64,000 nucleotides of DNA, from assembly GCA_023213215.1 (NCBI GenBank), contig CP096136.1:1054001-1118000 (forward strand), given 5' to 3'. Positions within the stretch are counted from its first letter, which is position 1; each line of letters opens with the position of its first letter. The notes beneath the pieces were generated by a model, which did no database searches, had not been told where the DNA came from, and saw nothing but the letters and a program-made list of their open reading frames with translations. Made by a program: the position numbers and the translations under genes. Positions 19,068 to 28,899 of the stretch are shown here, piece after piece. This DNA is from Flavobacterium sp. JAD_PAG50586_2. Lineage in GTDB: Bacteria > Bacteroidota > Bacteroidia > Flavobacteriales > Flavobacteriaceae.

Positions 19068-21875
19068 TTACTTTGCCTCTGGCATCAAAACTCCGATTGT
19101 TTTATCCTTAGCTAAATATTTTTTGGCCACATCCTGAATATCTTTGGCAGTAATGGCTTTTACATTTTCGGAAACGATTAAGATATCTGCCGGACTTGAT
19201 CCGTTCACAAATGCTTTCGTGAAGTTTGTCATCCAATACCGGTTTTCCTTCATCTTCTTTTTATAATCTAAAGCTTCCGCTTCTTTGTATTTATTTACAT
19301 CTTTTTCTTCCGGTCCATTGTCAATGATTTTCTGTAATTCCTTCAATGCCGAGGCTGTTAATTTGTCCGCATTATCCGGTCCGCAAGGGAAACCAATATT
19401 GAAATTATAAGAACCATACGGAACTTTATTCATGCTTCCACGAGCGGAAACTCCGTAAACGCCACTTTCATTTTCTCTCAATTGTTCTACTAATTTTATG
19501 GTCAAAACTTCACCCAAAGCGGTCAAAGCCGTAGCTTCTTTTACTGAGTAAGGTGCATCTCCATAACACATAATCGTAACATTGCTTTTTGGATCGGTTC
19601 CTTTGTTTACTACTTTTTTGATGTCGCCTTTCAGCATCCTGTAGCCCAAATCTTTTGGCTGTTCTTTCACATTGTTGGATGGTAAGGAAGCGATATACTT
19701 TTTGGCAAACTCCTGCATTTTGGCATCATCCACATTTCCTACGAAGAAAAATTCGAAGTCACCAGCATTGGCAAAACGCTCTTTGAATTTATTGTAAGCC
19801 AATTGATAGTCAGTTGCTGCCCATTTTTCTGCAGTGGGTACAATACCGTTCCATCTTGGATTTTCCTTATTCAGGTAAGTGTAAAATTCTTGTTGAAAAT
19901 AGAAGTTTGGCTGTGCAATCATATTGTCAAAAAACGCACTTTGTTTTTGCTTATAGCCTTCGAAAGCTTCCTTGTCAAAATTCAAACTTGTAAAATAGGC
20001 ATGGATCATCTGCATCGCGTATTCTAAATCTTTTGGTGTAGATTCTCCACGTAATCCTTCTGTCGTATTACTGATATAAGGATAAATACTCGCAATTTTC
20101 CCCGACATAAATTTATCGATATCGTTTTGTTTCAACCCTGAAAAACCAGCTTCAGACAAGCCTCCGTTGGCGAATTGCGTTTTCTTAATCTCTTCATTAG
20201 AATAAAGATTTGAGCCTCCAAAGCTGATGGCTTCAATTAGGATCTCTTCATTTTTGAAGTCGGTTTTCTTGTACGTTACTTTAGCTCCATTGGATAAAGT
20301 TAAAGTTGTCGAACCAATCTTATCGTCTTTAACAGTGCTGACAATAGTTCCCGGAGTTGGCATTGTCTTGATCAAGCTTTCAGCAACTGCTTTGTCTTCG
20401 TATGGTTTTAAGTCGCTTTCATTTACCTTTAACGCATCTAAAACTTCCTGCTCAGTTACTTTTTTGAGTCCGTCTTTTTCCGGAGCAGTGATTACCACAA
20501 CCCTGTTGTCATCCTTAATGAAATCCTTGATTAAGCCGTTTACCGCTTTTAAATCGATAGTAGGCAATTGCTTTTTCATGGTCTCAAATGTCCATTCAAT
20601 CCCAGGCATTGGTTCATTTGTAAGGAAATTGCCTTGGCACGCCCAAACATAATTTTCTGATTCTTTTTTGGTTCTATCATTATAGGAGCTTTCCACTTGG
20701 GCAAGCATATCGGTTTTTGCTCTTTTTAATTCGCCTTCGGTGAAACCGAATTTTTTTACTCTTTCGTTCTCTGTTACCAAAACCTTTAATGCAGAAATCT
20801 GTTTGTTCTCATCGGTCATCGCAAAAGATTGGTAAGCTTCCTTATTTCTGGCAAAAGTTCCGCCGTGATAAGAAAATCCGTAGGTAAATGGCGGTGTTGG
20901 CGAATTGGTTAATTCATTCAGCCTGTTGTTAAGCATGGTTGTAAAAAGTCCTTCAGTAAGTTGGTTTTTGTAATCCGTAAGTGTGACAACTTTTTTAGGT
21001 AAACCATAATCTTTGTACTGTAATTGAATCTGGGTTTGGGAAGCTTCCTTATCACTTTCAATGCATACAAATGTTTCTTTGTGATTTGGAACCTCAAAAG
21101 TTTTTCTTGGTTTTTCGTTGGCCGGATTTTTATAGCTGTCGAAATGTGCGACTATCTTTCTTTCCATTTCGGCTACGTCAATATCTCCAACAACCACAAC
21201 GGCCATTAAATTCGGGCGATAAAAATCTTTATAATAACTCACAACTTTGTCATAAGTGAAGTTTTCAAGTATCTCTTTTTTACCAATTGGTAAACGTTTG
21301 GCGTACTGTGAATTGTACATCATTTTAGGAATATATCGGTCTTCCATTCTTTTATCAGCACCTAAACCTAAACGGTATTCTTCTAAAACAACTCCTCTTT
21401 CCTTGTCGATTTCTTCCGGTGTGAGGTTGGCGTTAAATGCCCAATCTTCGATGATTTGAAATCCTTTTTCCAGTTTTTCCGGATTGTCTGATGGAATCGG
21501 AAGGAAATAAACCGTTTCATCAAAGCTGGTATAGGCATTTAAATGTTGCCCAAATTTTACTCCAATGCTTTGCAGGTAGTCAACCAACGTATTTTTTGGG
21601 AAACGTTTCGTTCCGTTAAAACACATGTGTTCCATAAAGTGCGCCAATCCTTGCTGTTCGTCACTTTCCAAAATTGAACCTGTATTGATAATCAGTCGCA
21701 GATCGACTTTATTTTCAGGTTTCGCGTTCTTTTTGATGTAATAGGTTAGTCCATTTTTCAGTTTCCCCTTTTTGACACTGGAATCAAACGGAATGTTTTC
21801 TGATGTCGATTTTTGAGCATTTATTGAAAAAGAGGCAATCAATAAACACAGCAGGATTTTGTGAAGTTGTTTCAT
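19068..21875 (-). CDS. M16-family zinc metallopeptidase (insulinase type)
   Basis: A 935-residue exported peptidase: signal peptide (MKQLHKILLCLLIASFSINAQ), then four M16 modules. The inverted zinc motif HFMEHMCFNGT (HxxEH) lies in the first module at about residue 82, with the third ligand Glu downstream in VVLEEYRLG. The second half is the inactive-type pair, with a variant RGS pattern near GVYGVSARGSMNKVPYGSYNF typical of the C-terminal substrate-binding modules. Such proteins degrade peptides in the periplasm; the substrate here is unknown. It stands alone, divergent from the T9SS plug gene, and ends at a hairpin pair. Confidence 0.94.
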   Translation of the reverse strand: MKQLHKILLCLLIASFSINAQKSTSENIPFDSSVKKGKLKNGLTYYIKKNAKPENKVDLRLIINTGSILESDEQQGLAHFMEHMCFNGTKRFPKNTLVDYLQSIGVKFGQHLNAYTSFDETVYFLPIPSDNPEKLEKGFQIIEDWAFNANLTPEEIDKERGVVLEEYRLGLGADKRMEDRYIPKMMYNSQYAKRLPIGKKEILENFTYDKVVSYYKDFYRPNLMAVVVVGDIDVAEMERKIVAHFDSYKNPANEKPRKTFEVPNHKETFVCIESDKEASQTQIQLQYKDYGLPKKVVTLTDYKNQLTEGLFTTMLNNRLNELTNSPTPPFTYGFSYHGGTFARNKEAYQSFAMTDENKQISALKVLVTENERVKKFGFTEGELKRAKTDMLAQVESSYNDRTKKESENYVWACQGNFLTNEPMPGIEWTFETMKKQLPTIDLKAVNGLIKDFIKDDNRVVVITAPEKDGLKKVTEQEVLDALKVNESDLKPYEDKAVAESLIKTMPTPGTIVSTVKDDKIGSTTLTLSNGAKVTYKKTDFKNEEILIEAISFGGSNLYSNEEIKKTQFANGGLSEAGFSGLKQNDIDKFMSGKIASIYPYISNTTEGLRGESTPKDLEYAMQMIHAYFTSLNFDKEAFEGYKQKQSAFFDNMIAQPNFYFQQEFYTYLNKENPRWNGIVPTAEKWAATDYQLAYNKFKERFANAGDFEFFFVGNVDDAKMQEFAKKYIASLPSNNVKEQPKDLGYRMLKGDIKKVVNKGTDPKSNVTIMCYGDAPYSVKEATALTALGEVLTIKLVEQLRENESGVYGVSARGSMNKVPYGSYNFNIGFPCGPDNADKLTASALKELQKIIDNGPEEKDVNKYKEAEALDYKKKMKENRYWMTNFTKAFVNGSSPADILIVSENVKAITAKDIQDVAKKYLAKDKTIGVLMPEAK

Positions 21876-22047
21876 GCTTATAAATTAAAGTTGGTTAGAG
21901 TATAGCTAACGCTATTTTTGTAAATTTATTATTATTAATTAAAAAAAATCTTTCATTTTAAAATAATTAACACTTTTTTCCGTTCTTCATTAATGGTTCA
22001 ATTATCAATATTAAAAAATCTTATCTTTACATTCTGATTATATTATT

Positions 22048-23304
22048 ATGTTGAAAAAAATTGCATTCTTAGCACCGCTTCTTTTTGTTTGTCTTTTTTC
22101 CTTTTCCCAAGCTGAAAAAGAAATTGCTCCACCATACAATATTAAAACTATTACTTTCGTTCAAAATGGGCAGAACGTAGTTCCTCTTTTTCGATTAGGA
22201 GATTCTTTTCAGTTTCAATTTGATGATTTGTATGGCAACGAAGCCAATTATTATTATACGATAACACATTGTGATTACGATTGGAAACCGTCGCAGTTGG
22301 TAAAATCAGAATATATAAATGGGTTTGACGACCAAAGAATTCAGGATTACACCAATTCATTCAACACACTTCAGATTTATTCCCATTACCGTCTTTCCTT
22401 TCCAAACAAATTCACACAGCAGTTTAGAGTAAGTGGAAACTACATGATTAAGATTTTAAATGACGATAAGGAAGTTGTTTTTACCCGAAAATTCATTTTA
22501 TATGAAGAATTGGTTAGCGTTCCGATGCAGGTAAGAAGACCGAGAACCTTAAACGTAGCTGATCAGAAACAGAATTTGGATTTCTCGATAAAATCGCCTA
22601 CTATCAATTTTCAAAGTCCGTTAACGAATGTGAAAGTACTACTCATGCAGAACGGAAAGTTTGATAATGCGATAACCAATATCAAACCACAGTATACTAT
22701 TGGGAATGATTTGATTTACAAATATGATAGTGAGACACAATTTTGGGGCGGAAACGAATTTCTGTTTTTCGAAAACAAGGATATCCGTGCAGCCAATAAC
22801 AATATTGCCGGTATCGATTCTAAAAACGGAATATACAATGCTCACCTCTATCTGGCTCAGACAAGAGGAACTCAGCCTTACACCTATTTTCCTGATATCA
22901 ACGGGAATTTCATCATAAAGAATATTGGCGCGGAAAACAATGAAATCGAAGCGGATTACTCTTGGGTTTTCTTCTCACTTTCTGCTCCTGCTTATTTTGA
23001 CAAAAAATCCATTTATGTGAATGGCATGTTCAATAACTATGCATTAAGCGAGGAAAACAAAATGGAGTATAACGCAGAGAAAGGCATTTATGAAAAAGCT
23101 ATTATGATAAAACAGGGCTTTACTAATTTTCAATATGTAATTGCGGACAGTTCAGGAAAAGTTGATGAGAAAAATGCCCTTGATGGCAACTTCCACATAA
23201 CAGAAAACAATTATTTTGTATTGGTATATTACCGCGAAAACAATCAGCGCTACGACAGGATTATCGGAAGAGGAATTGCCAGTTCACTTGATATAACTAA
23301 CTAA
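22048..23304 (+). CDS. Type IX secretion system plug protein (DUF5103)
   Basis: A 418-residue exported protein with signal peptide (MLKKIAFLAPLLFVCLFSFSQ). The N-terminal third (YNIKTITFVQNGQNVVPLFRLGDSFQFQFDDLYGNEANYYYTI...DW) and the central VPMQVRRPRTLNVADQKQNLDFSI are hallmarks of DUF5103, renamed T9SS plug after a Flavobacterium johnsoniae member was found closing the SprA translocon. Its presence fits the three T9SS cargo proteins in this window. The C-terminus carries an immunoglobulin-like region (KKSIYVNGMFNNYALSEEN). It is followed by a hairpin and then apaG. Confidence 0.9.
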   Translation: MLKKIAFLAPLLFVCLFSFSQAEKEIAPPYNIKTITFVQNGQNVVPLFRLGDSFQFQFDDLYGNEANYYYTITHCDYDWKPSQLVKSEYINGFDDQRIQDYTNSFNTLQIYSHYRLSFPNKFTQQFRVSGNYMIKILNDDKEVVFTRKFILYEELVSVPMQVRRPRTLNVADQKQNLDFSIKSPTINFQSPLTNVKVLLMQNGKFDNAITNIKPQYTIGNDLIYKYDSETQFWGGNEFLFFENKDIRAANNNIAGIDSKNGIYNAHLYLAQTRGTQPYTYFPDINGNFIIKNIGAENNEIEADYSWVFFSLSAPAYFDKKSIYVNGMFNNYALSEENKMEYNAEKGIYEKAIMIKQGFTNFQYVIADSSGKVDEKNALDGNFHITENNYFVLVYYRENNQRYDRIIGRGIASSLDITN

Positions 23305-23309
23305 AAATT

Positions 23310-23342
23310 AACACTAAAAAATAGTGTTGAACAGTATTTTTT
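23310..23342 (+). terminator. Hairpin after the T9SS plug gene
   Basis: Stem AACACTA / TAGTGTT with an A5 loop (23310-23328), then a T-rich run ending at about 23342. It may be a weak terminator or an attenuator ahead of apaG; the T run starts 8 nt after the stem. Confidence 0.45.
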
Positions 23343-23373
23343 GTAATTTTGGCTTCGGCTAACAATTTTATTT

Positions 23374-23760
23374 ATGGTTACTCAGATAACAAGAGGCATA
23401 AAGATATCGGTTCTGACTAGTTTTGAAGGCACTTACTTCAAGAACTATAAGATTCATTTTGCCTTTAGTTATGAGATTACTATCGAAAACCATAGTAAGG
23501 ATTCTGTTCAGCTAAATACCCGTCACTGGGAAATCCTTGATTCGCTAAATGATCTGGAAGTTGTTGACGGCGAAGGCGTTATTGGTAAAAAGCCAGTTCT
23601 GAAACCTGGCGAAAAACACACCTATAATTCAGGTTGCTTATTGTCTTCCCCATTTGGAGCCATGAGCGGTTATTTCAATATGATTAACTTTACTACCACT
23701 AAAACTTTTAAGGTTATTGTACCAACCTTCAAATTGAGTGCTCCGTTTGCACTGAATTAA
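23374..23760 (+). CDS. apaG: ApaG protein
   Basis: A 128-residue single-domain beta-sandwich protein of the ApaG/DUF525 family, cytosolic, linked by mutants in other bacteria to Co2+ resistance and Mg2+ efflux, with biochemical role unresolved. Family features: VTSFEGTYF..NYKIHFAFSYEITIENHS, TRHWEILDS, VDGEGVIGKKPVLKPGEKHTYNSGC and SPFGAMSGYFNM. Length matches. A TAATTTTG box at 23344-23351 may drive it. It overlaps the 3' end of pdeM by 4 bp, tail to tail. Confidence 0.95.
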   Translation: MVTQITRGIKISVLTSFEGTYFKNYKIHFAFSYEITIENHSKDSVQLNTRHWEILDSLNDLEVVDGEGVIGKKPVLKPGEKHTYNSGCLLSSPFGAMSGYFNMINFTTTKTFKVIVPTFKLSAPFALN

Positions 23761-24386
23761 ACTACTCGGATTACCTCATTTTTCGCAATGGCATAAACCC
23801 TGTCATTTTCATCGGGTTTTATAAAATACTTTCCTGTAAATTCTCCAAATGCCGGAAGTATTAGTTGCTTTTCCCTTCTGAAAAAACAAGCCAGTTTTAA
23901 AGACTGCCTGCCTAAATCCCTGAGCTTTATTCCCGGATGAAGATGTCCGCAGAAATTAAAAAACCAATCGTTTTCCACAGGATGATGCGTCAGCAGAAAA
24001 TCCTCAATGATTAATTCCTGGTAGATTTTGATGTTCAAATCGGAGTGATTCTGTTGCTCAATGATGTCGTGATTTCCTTCCACCAAAATAATTTCCGTTT
24101 GCGTTTTATGGACCCAATACGCAAAAAGATTCCATTCGGTATTGATTTTACTGTGGAATAAATCGCCAAGGAAAATAATCTTCTCCGGATTAAACAATAC
24201 CACAATTTCATCCAACCTGTTGAAATTTTCAACAATAGCATTTTCCGGAATCGCCAACCCATGTTTCCTAAAATGGGCAATCTTTCCCAAATGTACATCA
24301 GAAATCAGCAGGATATTTTTCTCCTGCCAAAAAATGCCACCACTTGAATGTAATATAAAGTTATTATTGTTGATTTCGATTTCCAT
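23757..24386 (-). CDS. pdeM: Ligase-associated DNA damage response endonuclease PdeM
   Basis: A 209-residue calcineurin-type metallophosphoesterase. Its metal-binding motifs are clear: LLISDVHLGK (DxH), FLGDLFHSK (GDxxH), EGNHD and a C-terminal GHLHPG. The homologous protein in Pseudomonas putida is a manganese-dependent single-strand DNA endonuclease in a four-gene set with helicase, ligase and exonuclease. The gene begins directly after the stop of the helicase gene (1 bp apart), so the pair is one transcription unit. It is followed by the converging apaG. Confidence 0.9.
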   Translation of the reverse strand: MEIEINNNNFILHSSGGIFWQEKNILLISDVHLGKIAHFRKHGLAIPENAIVENFNRLDEIVVLFNPEKIIFLGDLFHSKINTEWNLFAYWVHKTQTEIILVEGNHDIIEQQNHSDLNIKIYQELIIEDFLLTHHPVENDWFFNFCGHLHPGIKLRDLGRQSLKLACFFRREKQLILPAFGEFTGKYFIKPDENDRVYAIAKNEVIRVV

Positions 24387-26846
24387 TTATTTCATATAAG
24401 ATGCGGTCATTTTTGCAATACGTTCTGCCAATGTTTCGCTCGATAATTTTTCCCGAAGCCTGTCCGTAATAATCGGGAAACTGAATGGTGTTGGTTTTTC
24501 ACATTGCTTCCATACAATTTCCTGCTCCTGAATTCGTTCCATCGACTGCAACAATCTTCCTTCTTCGAGTTGATGCTCGAAAGTTTCGATATAGGCTTGT
24601 TGCAAAAGTAAATTATCAGGTTCATAATCCCTAAAAACTTCAAAAAGCAACTGTGAACCGCTTTGAAGATGTTTTGTCTTCACTGGTTTTCCAGGCATTC
24701 CGGTGAAAACCAATCCGGCAATCACCGCAATATCCCTGAACTTCCTCCGTGCCATTTCTGTGGCGTTCAGGCTTTTCTGCAAATCATGGTGTAAATGTTC
24801 CGAAGAAAATAAATTATTATCAAACACCGATTCCATATCAATTTCCTGATCGGAAAGCAATTCGAATCCGTAATCATTGTAGGCTAGCGAAAAGGTAATC
24901 GGCGACAATAAACTAATCCGGTAAGACAGCAAACTTGCCATTGCTTCATGCACAAACCTACCTTCGAAAGGATAGAAAACGGCATGAAGGCCTTCCCTGG
25001 TTTTAAAGGTTTCTATCAAAAACTGGTTGGCATTGGGGACGATACTTTCCTTTCTTTGCCTTTCAAACATGGGTTGCAATGCTTTAAGTTCCGGCGTTAA
25101 ATCAGCTGTATTTGCCTTGTATAATTCCTGTCGGAGCAACTCACTCATCTGTGCCGAAAATGACATCCTTCCTCCCATCCAGCTTATGGTTTTGGACTCC
25201 TTTTTGGAATTGGCCTTACGAACCAAAACCTGCATATCCTTTATCCTGTAGAATTCTAGTTTTTTCCCTCCAAAAGTAAAAGTATCGCCGGGTTGTAACT
25301 TCGAGGCAAACCATTCTTCAATCGTTCCGATAAAGCCGCCTTTTAGGAATTTCACATTCAGGACCGCGTCGCCAACAATGGTTCCAATCTGCATTCGATG
25401 CTGCATGGCTATTCGTCGGTTATTGATTTTAAACTTTCCATCATCTTCGATTTCCACTTTTTTATATTCGTCATACACCTGAAGGCTTTGGCTTCCGTTA
25501 ACGATGAAGTTCAGTATCCATTGCCAATTTTCCTTTGTGAAGTTCTGATAACAAAAAGTGGTTTGGATTTCGGCAAAAATTTCATCCGGATAAAAACCAT
25601 CCGAAACTGCTAACGTATTTAGATATTGTATCAACACATCGTAACTGTGCAAATACGGTATTCTATCTTCTACAATAGTTTCGCGGACTGCCTTTTTAAG
25701 TGCTGATGCTTCTATGAGTTCTATAGCGTGCGTTGCCAGAAAATAGATGTTGCTCTCTTTTCCCGGCTGATGACCGCTTCTTCCCGCTCTTTGCAAAAAA
25801 CGCGCAACACCTTTGGGTCCGCCAACCTGTATGATGGTTTCTACGGGAGCAAAATCCACACCCAAATCCAAACTGGAAGTGCAAACTACAACCTTAAGTT
25901 CTTCATTACGAATGGCATTTTCAACCCACAATCTGGTTTCCTTACTTATACTTCCGTGATGCATCGCCATTTCCCCTGCGAATTCGGGATAATTTTCCAA
26001 TAATCGCTGAAACCATAATTCACAGGCCGAACGTACATTCGTAAATATCAATGTGGTTTTGCTTTTCCTAACGATTTTAGCCACTTCATCAATCAAGTGC
26101 AGACCCATGTGACCACGCCACGGATAGGTTTCCATTTTTTCCGGAATAATCGAAAGTACATTTATCTTTTTATTGATGTGTGCTTTGATTAAAACTGAGT
26201 TTTTAAACGCCTCCGAATTGGTTCCCAATAATACTTCCTGCGCCAGTTCAAGATTTCCGATTGTGGCTGAAATCCCCCAAATCCTCAAATTCGGGGCTAT
26301 GGTTTTTAATCGTGACAACGCCAATTCCATTTGAACGCCGCGTTTGGTTCCGAGCAATTCGTGCCATTCATCCACAACAATAGCGGAACAATCCTTGAAA
26401 GTTTTAGCGTAATCTTTTGAAGCCAATAACAATTGCAGGCTTTCGGGCGTGGTAATCAGTAAATCGGGCATTTTGGATTTTTGTTTTACCCTTTCGCTTT
26501 GCGATGTATCTCCCGAACGGATGGCTACCGTTAATTGTGTTCCCAAATCATCAGCAACTCGTTCGGCAGCCTGTTTGATTTCTACGGATAAAGCGCGTAA
26601 TGGAGTTATCCAGATGGCCTTTAGCCCGGGTTTATGCTTCGTTTTATAATTCGGATTTTCCTTGATGTAATTTAGGACAATCGGAAGCCAGAGCGCATAC
26701 GTTTTTCCGCTTCCTGTAGGTGCATTCAGGAGTCCATTTTTTCCTTGCAGAAAAGCTGTCCATGCCTGCGTCTGAAAGGCAAACGGTTTCCAGTTTTGCT
26801 TTTCAAACCAATCTTCTGCAATGGCAAATAATTGTTCCCTATTCAT
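24387..26846 (-). CDS. Ligase-associated DEXH-box helicase (Lhr core type)
   Basis: An 819-residue superfamily 2 helicase. Motif I is NAPTGSGKTYALWLP, motif II DEWHELLGTKRG, motif III WGISATIG, and motif VI FLQRAGRSGHQPG. The C-terminal half has the winged-helix and Lhr-specific regions (GDTFTFGGKKLEFYR). The shorter length compared with mycobacterial Lhr fits the Lhr-core form found with ligase and exonuclease. These helicases translocate 3'-5' on DNA and unwind RNA-DNA hybrids in characterised relatives. It precedes pdeM closely, but a 451-bp gap filled by a tandem repeat separates it from the ligase gene on the same strand. Confidence 0.93.
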   Translation of the reverse strand: MNREQLFAIAEDWFEKQNWKPFAFQTQAWTAFLQGKNGLLNAPTGSGKTYALWLPIVLNYIKENPNYKTKHKPGLKAIWITPLRALSVEIKQAAERVADDLGTQLTVAIRSGDTSQSERVKQKSKMPDLLITTPESLQLLLASKDYAKTFKDCSAIVVDEWHELLGTKRGVQMELALSRLKTIAPNLRIWGISATIGNLELAQEVLLGTNSEAFKNSVLIKAHINKKINVLSIIPEKMETYPWRGHMGLHLIDEVAKIVRKSKTTLIFTNVRSACELWFQRLLENYPEFAGEMAMHHGSISKETRLWVENAIRNEELKVVVCTSSLDLGVDFAPVETIIQVGGPKGVARFLQRAGRSGHQPGKESNIYFLATHAIELIEASALKKAVRETIVEDRIPYLHSYDVLIQYLNTLAVSDGFYPDEIFAEIQTTFCYQNFTKENWQWILNFIVNGSQSLQVYDEYKKVEIEDDGKFKINNRRIAMQHRMQIGTIVGDAVLNVKFLKGGFIGTIEEWFASKLQPGDTFTFGGKKLEFYRIKDMQVLVRKANSKKESKTISWMGGRMSFSAQMSELLRQELYKANTADLTPELKALQPMFERQRKESIVPNANQFLIETFKTREGLHAVFYPFEGRFVHEAMASLLSYRISLLSPITFSLAYNDYGFELLSDQEIDMESVFDNNLFSSEHLHHDLQKSLNATEMARRKFRDIAVIAGLVFTGMPGKPVKTKHLQSGSQLLFEVFRDYEPDNLLLQQAYIETFEHQLEEGRLLQSMERIQEQEIVWKQCEKPTPFSFPIITDRLREKLSSETLAERIAKMTASYMK

Positions 26847-26882
26847 TTCGTTTTAATTGACAGCATATAAAAATGCCTGTAC

Positions 26883-27285
26883 ACCTATTAAAATATGTTA
26901 ACTCACGTATTAAAAGTGGTTTGAAACCTATTAAAATACGTTCCCTTACGTATAAAAAGTGGTCCTGAACGTATTAAAGTACATTACCATACGTATTAAA
27001 AGTGGTCCCGAACCTATTAAAATACGTTACCATACGTATAAAAAGTGGTCCTGAACCTATTAAAACACGTTATCATACGTATTAAAAGTGGTCCCGAACG
27101 TATTAAAATACGTCCACCAACGTATTAAAAGTGGTCCTGAACGTATTAAAATACGTTACCATACGTATTAAAAGTGGTTCCGAACGTATTAAAATACGTC
27201 TCCCTACGTATTAAAAGTAGTCCTGAACGTATTTAAATATGTCTAACTACGTATTAAAAGTGGTTCGCAACGTATTAAAATACGT
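26883..27285. repeat. 43-bp tandem repeat array, nine units plus a final 16-mer
   Basis: Unit = 16-mer a (consensus ACGTATTAAAATACGT, itself an inverted repeat), 6 variable bases, 16-mer b (ACGTATTAAAAGTGGT), 5 bases (YCYGA). The tag AGTGGT recurs at 26915, 26958, 27001, 27044, 27087, 27130, 27173, 27216 (as AGTAGT) and 27259, always 43 bp apart, with no indel. 403 bp = 9 x 43 + 16. The array fills the 451-bp gap between the ligase stop (13 bp away) and the helicase start (37 bp away). No ORF spans it. It is not a CRISPR: repeats and intervening bases do not differ in the required way. Confidence 0.95.
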
Positions 27286-27297
27286 TCCTGACAGTCC

Positions 27298-28899
27298 CTA
27301 AGCAATCATTCCTTTCAAATCATCGATAGTATTCGCATCTTCAATCGTTTTGTCATGCCGCCATCTCAGAATCCTTGGGAATCTTGTTGCTACACCGCTT
27401 TTGTGCCTTTTGGAAAGCGCAATGCCTTCAAAACCAATTTCAAAAACCAGCTTCGGAACGACACTTCGGACCGGTCCAAATTTTTCAAGCGTATTCATTT
27501 TGATAAAATTATCCACTTTACGGAATTCTTCATCGGTTAAACCGGAATAGGCTTTGGCGAAAGTTACGAGTTCTTTTTCTCCGTTTTCGTTATCCTGCCA
27601 AAGGGCAAAGGTATAATCTGTAAATAAATTGCTCCTTCTTCCGCTGCCTCGCATAGCGTAGGTTAAAACGGCATCAATAACTAATGGTTCTAATTTCCAT
27701 TTCCACCAATCGCCTTTTTTTCTTCCTACCTGATAGGGCGAGCTTTTTCTTTTCAGCATTAAACCTTCGCTTCGCATTTCACGTGCGAGCATTCGTTCTT
27801 CGGTAACTTCATCCCAGGATTTTAATGCTTTTCTTTCTGACAAATGCAATGGAAGATTTTTATCCTTTACAGATTCGATTAAACTTTCGAGTAGATTCCG
27901 CCTTTCCTCATAAGGCAGATTCCGAATGTCTTTTCCTTCCCATTCCAGTAAATCATAAGCTTTTAGAATAACCGGATTTGATTTTAATAAAGCCACCGAA
28001 GTTGTTTTCCTTCCAATACGCGTCTGCAAATCATTGAAGGTTCCGATTTCGTTATTGTTGAATGCCAATATTTCAGCATCTATGACTGTTCCGTTTGGAA
28101 TATTTCCGGCAAGCGGATGAAACTCGGGATATTTATCGGTAACCAATTCCTCACCTCTTGACCACACAAAGATTTCGTTTTCACGGATGATTGTCTGCGA
28201 TCGGATGCCGTCCCATTTGTGTTCGACGGCCCATTCTTCGGGATTTCCCAATCCGAAAACGTCGCCTTCAATTGGATAAGCAAGATAAAACGGAAAAGGT
28301 TTCGATAAATAATCGCTGCTTTGTTCGTCCAAAATCAATTCCTGAAAACTTATGGTATTTGGATTCCAGTTTCCCATCAGCTTGTAGGCCAAAGTATCTT
28401 CGTCAACATTTTCGGCTTTGGATAAGGCTTTGGTCATTAGTTTTTGGCTTACGCCGATACGGAAACTTCCTGTAATTAATTTGGTAAAAACAAAGCGTTC
28501 ATAATAATTTAAGGAAAGCCAATTCTGTTGCAGATAAGCTTTCTTTTCTTCATCGGTTTTAGATTTTAAAGCAATCATTTCACGCAGATATTCACTTAAA
28601 CTTTTATCCGAATGATCCTTTGCAGCCGGAATAATCAATGCGATAGTTTCGGCCAAATCGCCCACAATATGATAACTTTCCTCAAAAAGCCATAATGGAA
28701 TATTGGCCAGTTCATTAGCCCAAAGCCTGAGCAAAGTAGTATTCACAGGTCGCGGTGGCCTTCGATGCGACAGGATTGCAATGGTCCACACTTTATCTTC
28801 GTCGGAAGCATTTTTGAAATAAGTAGTCAATGCGTCGACCTTGACGTTCGTTTTGTTGGAACTGTCGAGAGTTTTTATGAGTTCGGCGAAGTTTTTCAT
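27298..28899 (-). CDS. ATP-dependent DNA ligase (ligase-associated repair set)
   Basis: A 533-residue ligase with an N-terminal helical DNA-binding domain (about residues 1-190) and the nucleotidyltransferase core. The adenylated Lys is in VEHKWDGIRSQT (motif I); SRGEELVTDKYPE (motif III region), GTVIDAEI, EGLMLKRKSSPY (motif IV) and WWKWKLEP (motif V) are in order, and the OB-fold domain closes the chain. No 3' phosphoesterase or primase domain is fused. It would seal nicks in a damage response, distinct from the NAD-dependent replicative ligase. Its first 4 bp overlap the exonuclease stop (ATGA), so the two are translationally coupled. Downstream lies the 43-bp array. Confidence 0.93.
   Translation of the reverse strand: MKNFAELIKTLDSSNKTNVKVDALTTYFKNASDEDKVWTIAILSHRRPPRPVNTTLLRLWANELANIPLWLFEESYHIVGDLAETIALIIPAAKDHSDKSLSEYLREMIALKSKTDEEKKAYLQQNWLSLNYYERFVFTKLITGSFRIGVSQKLMTKALSKAENVDEDTLAYKLMGNWNPNTISFQELILDEQSSDYLSKPFPFYLAYPIEGDVFGLGNPEEWAVEHKWDGIRSQTIIRENEIFVWSRGEELVTDKYPEFHPLAGNIPNGTVIDAEILAFNNNEIGTFNDLQTRIGRKTTSVALLKSNPVILKAYDLLEWEGKDIRNLPYEERRNLLESLIESVKDKNLPLHLSERKALKSWDEVTEERMLAREMRSEGLMLKRKSSPYQVGRKKGDWWKWKLEPLVIDAVLTYAMRGSGRRSNLFTDYTFALWQDNENGEKELVTFAKAYSGLTDEEFRKVDNFIKMNTLEKFGPVRSVVPKLVFEIGFEGIALSKRHKSGVATRFPRILRWRHDKTIEDANTIDDLKGMIA

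Noticed and set aside
20227..20652. Plus-strand ORF of 141 residues inside the M16 peptidase gene
   Set aside because: Antisense shadow of a well-conserved peptidase; low-complexity Ser/Leu/Phe composition and no recognisable domain.
21902..21915. Palindrome ATAGC-TAAC-GCTAT before a TATTTTTG box
   Set aside because: Only 5-bp arms in an AT-rich divergent region; could be a regulatory site for the M16 or T9SS plug gene but chance is not excluded.
26883..27285. CRISPR array
   Set aside because: The repeat is 43 bp as a whole with only 5-6 variable bases between related 16-mers; there are no unique 30-40 bp spacers and no cas genes in the window.
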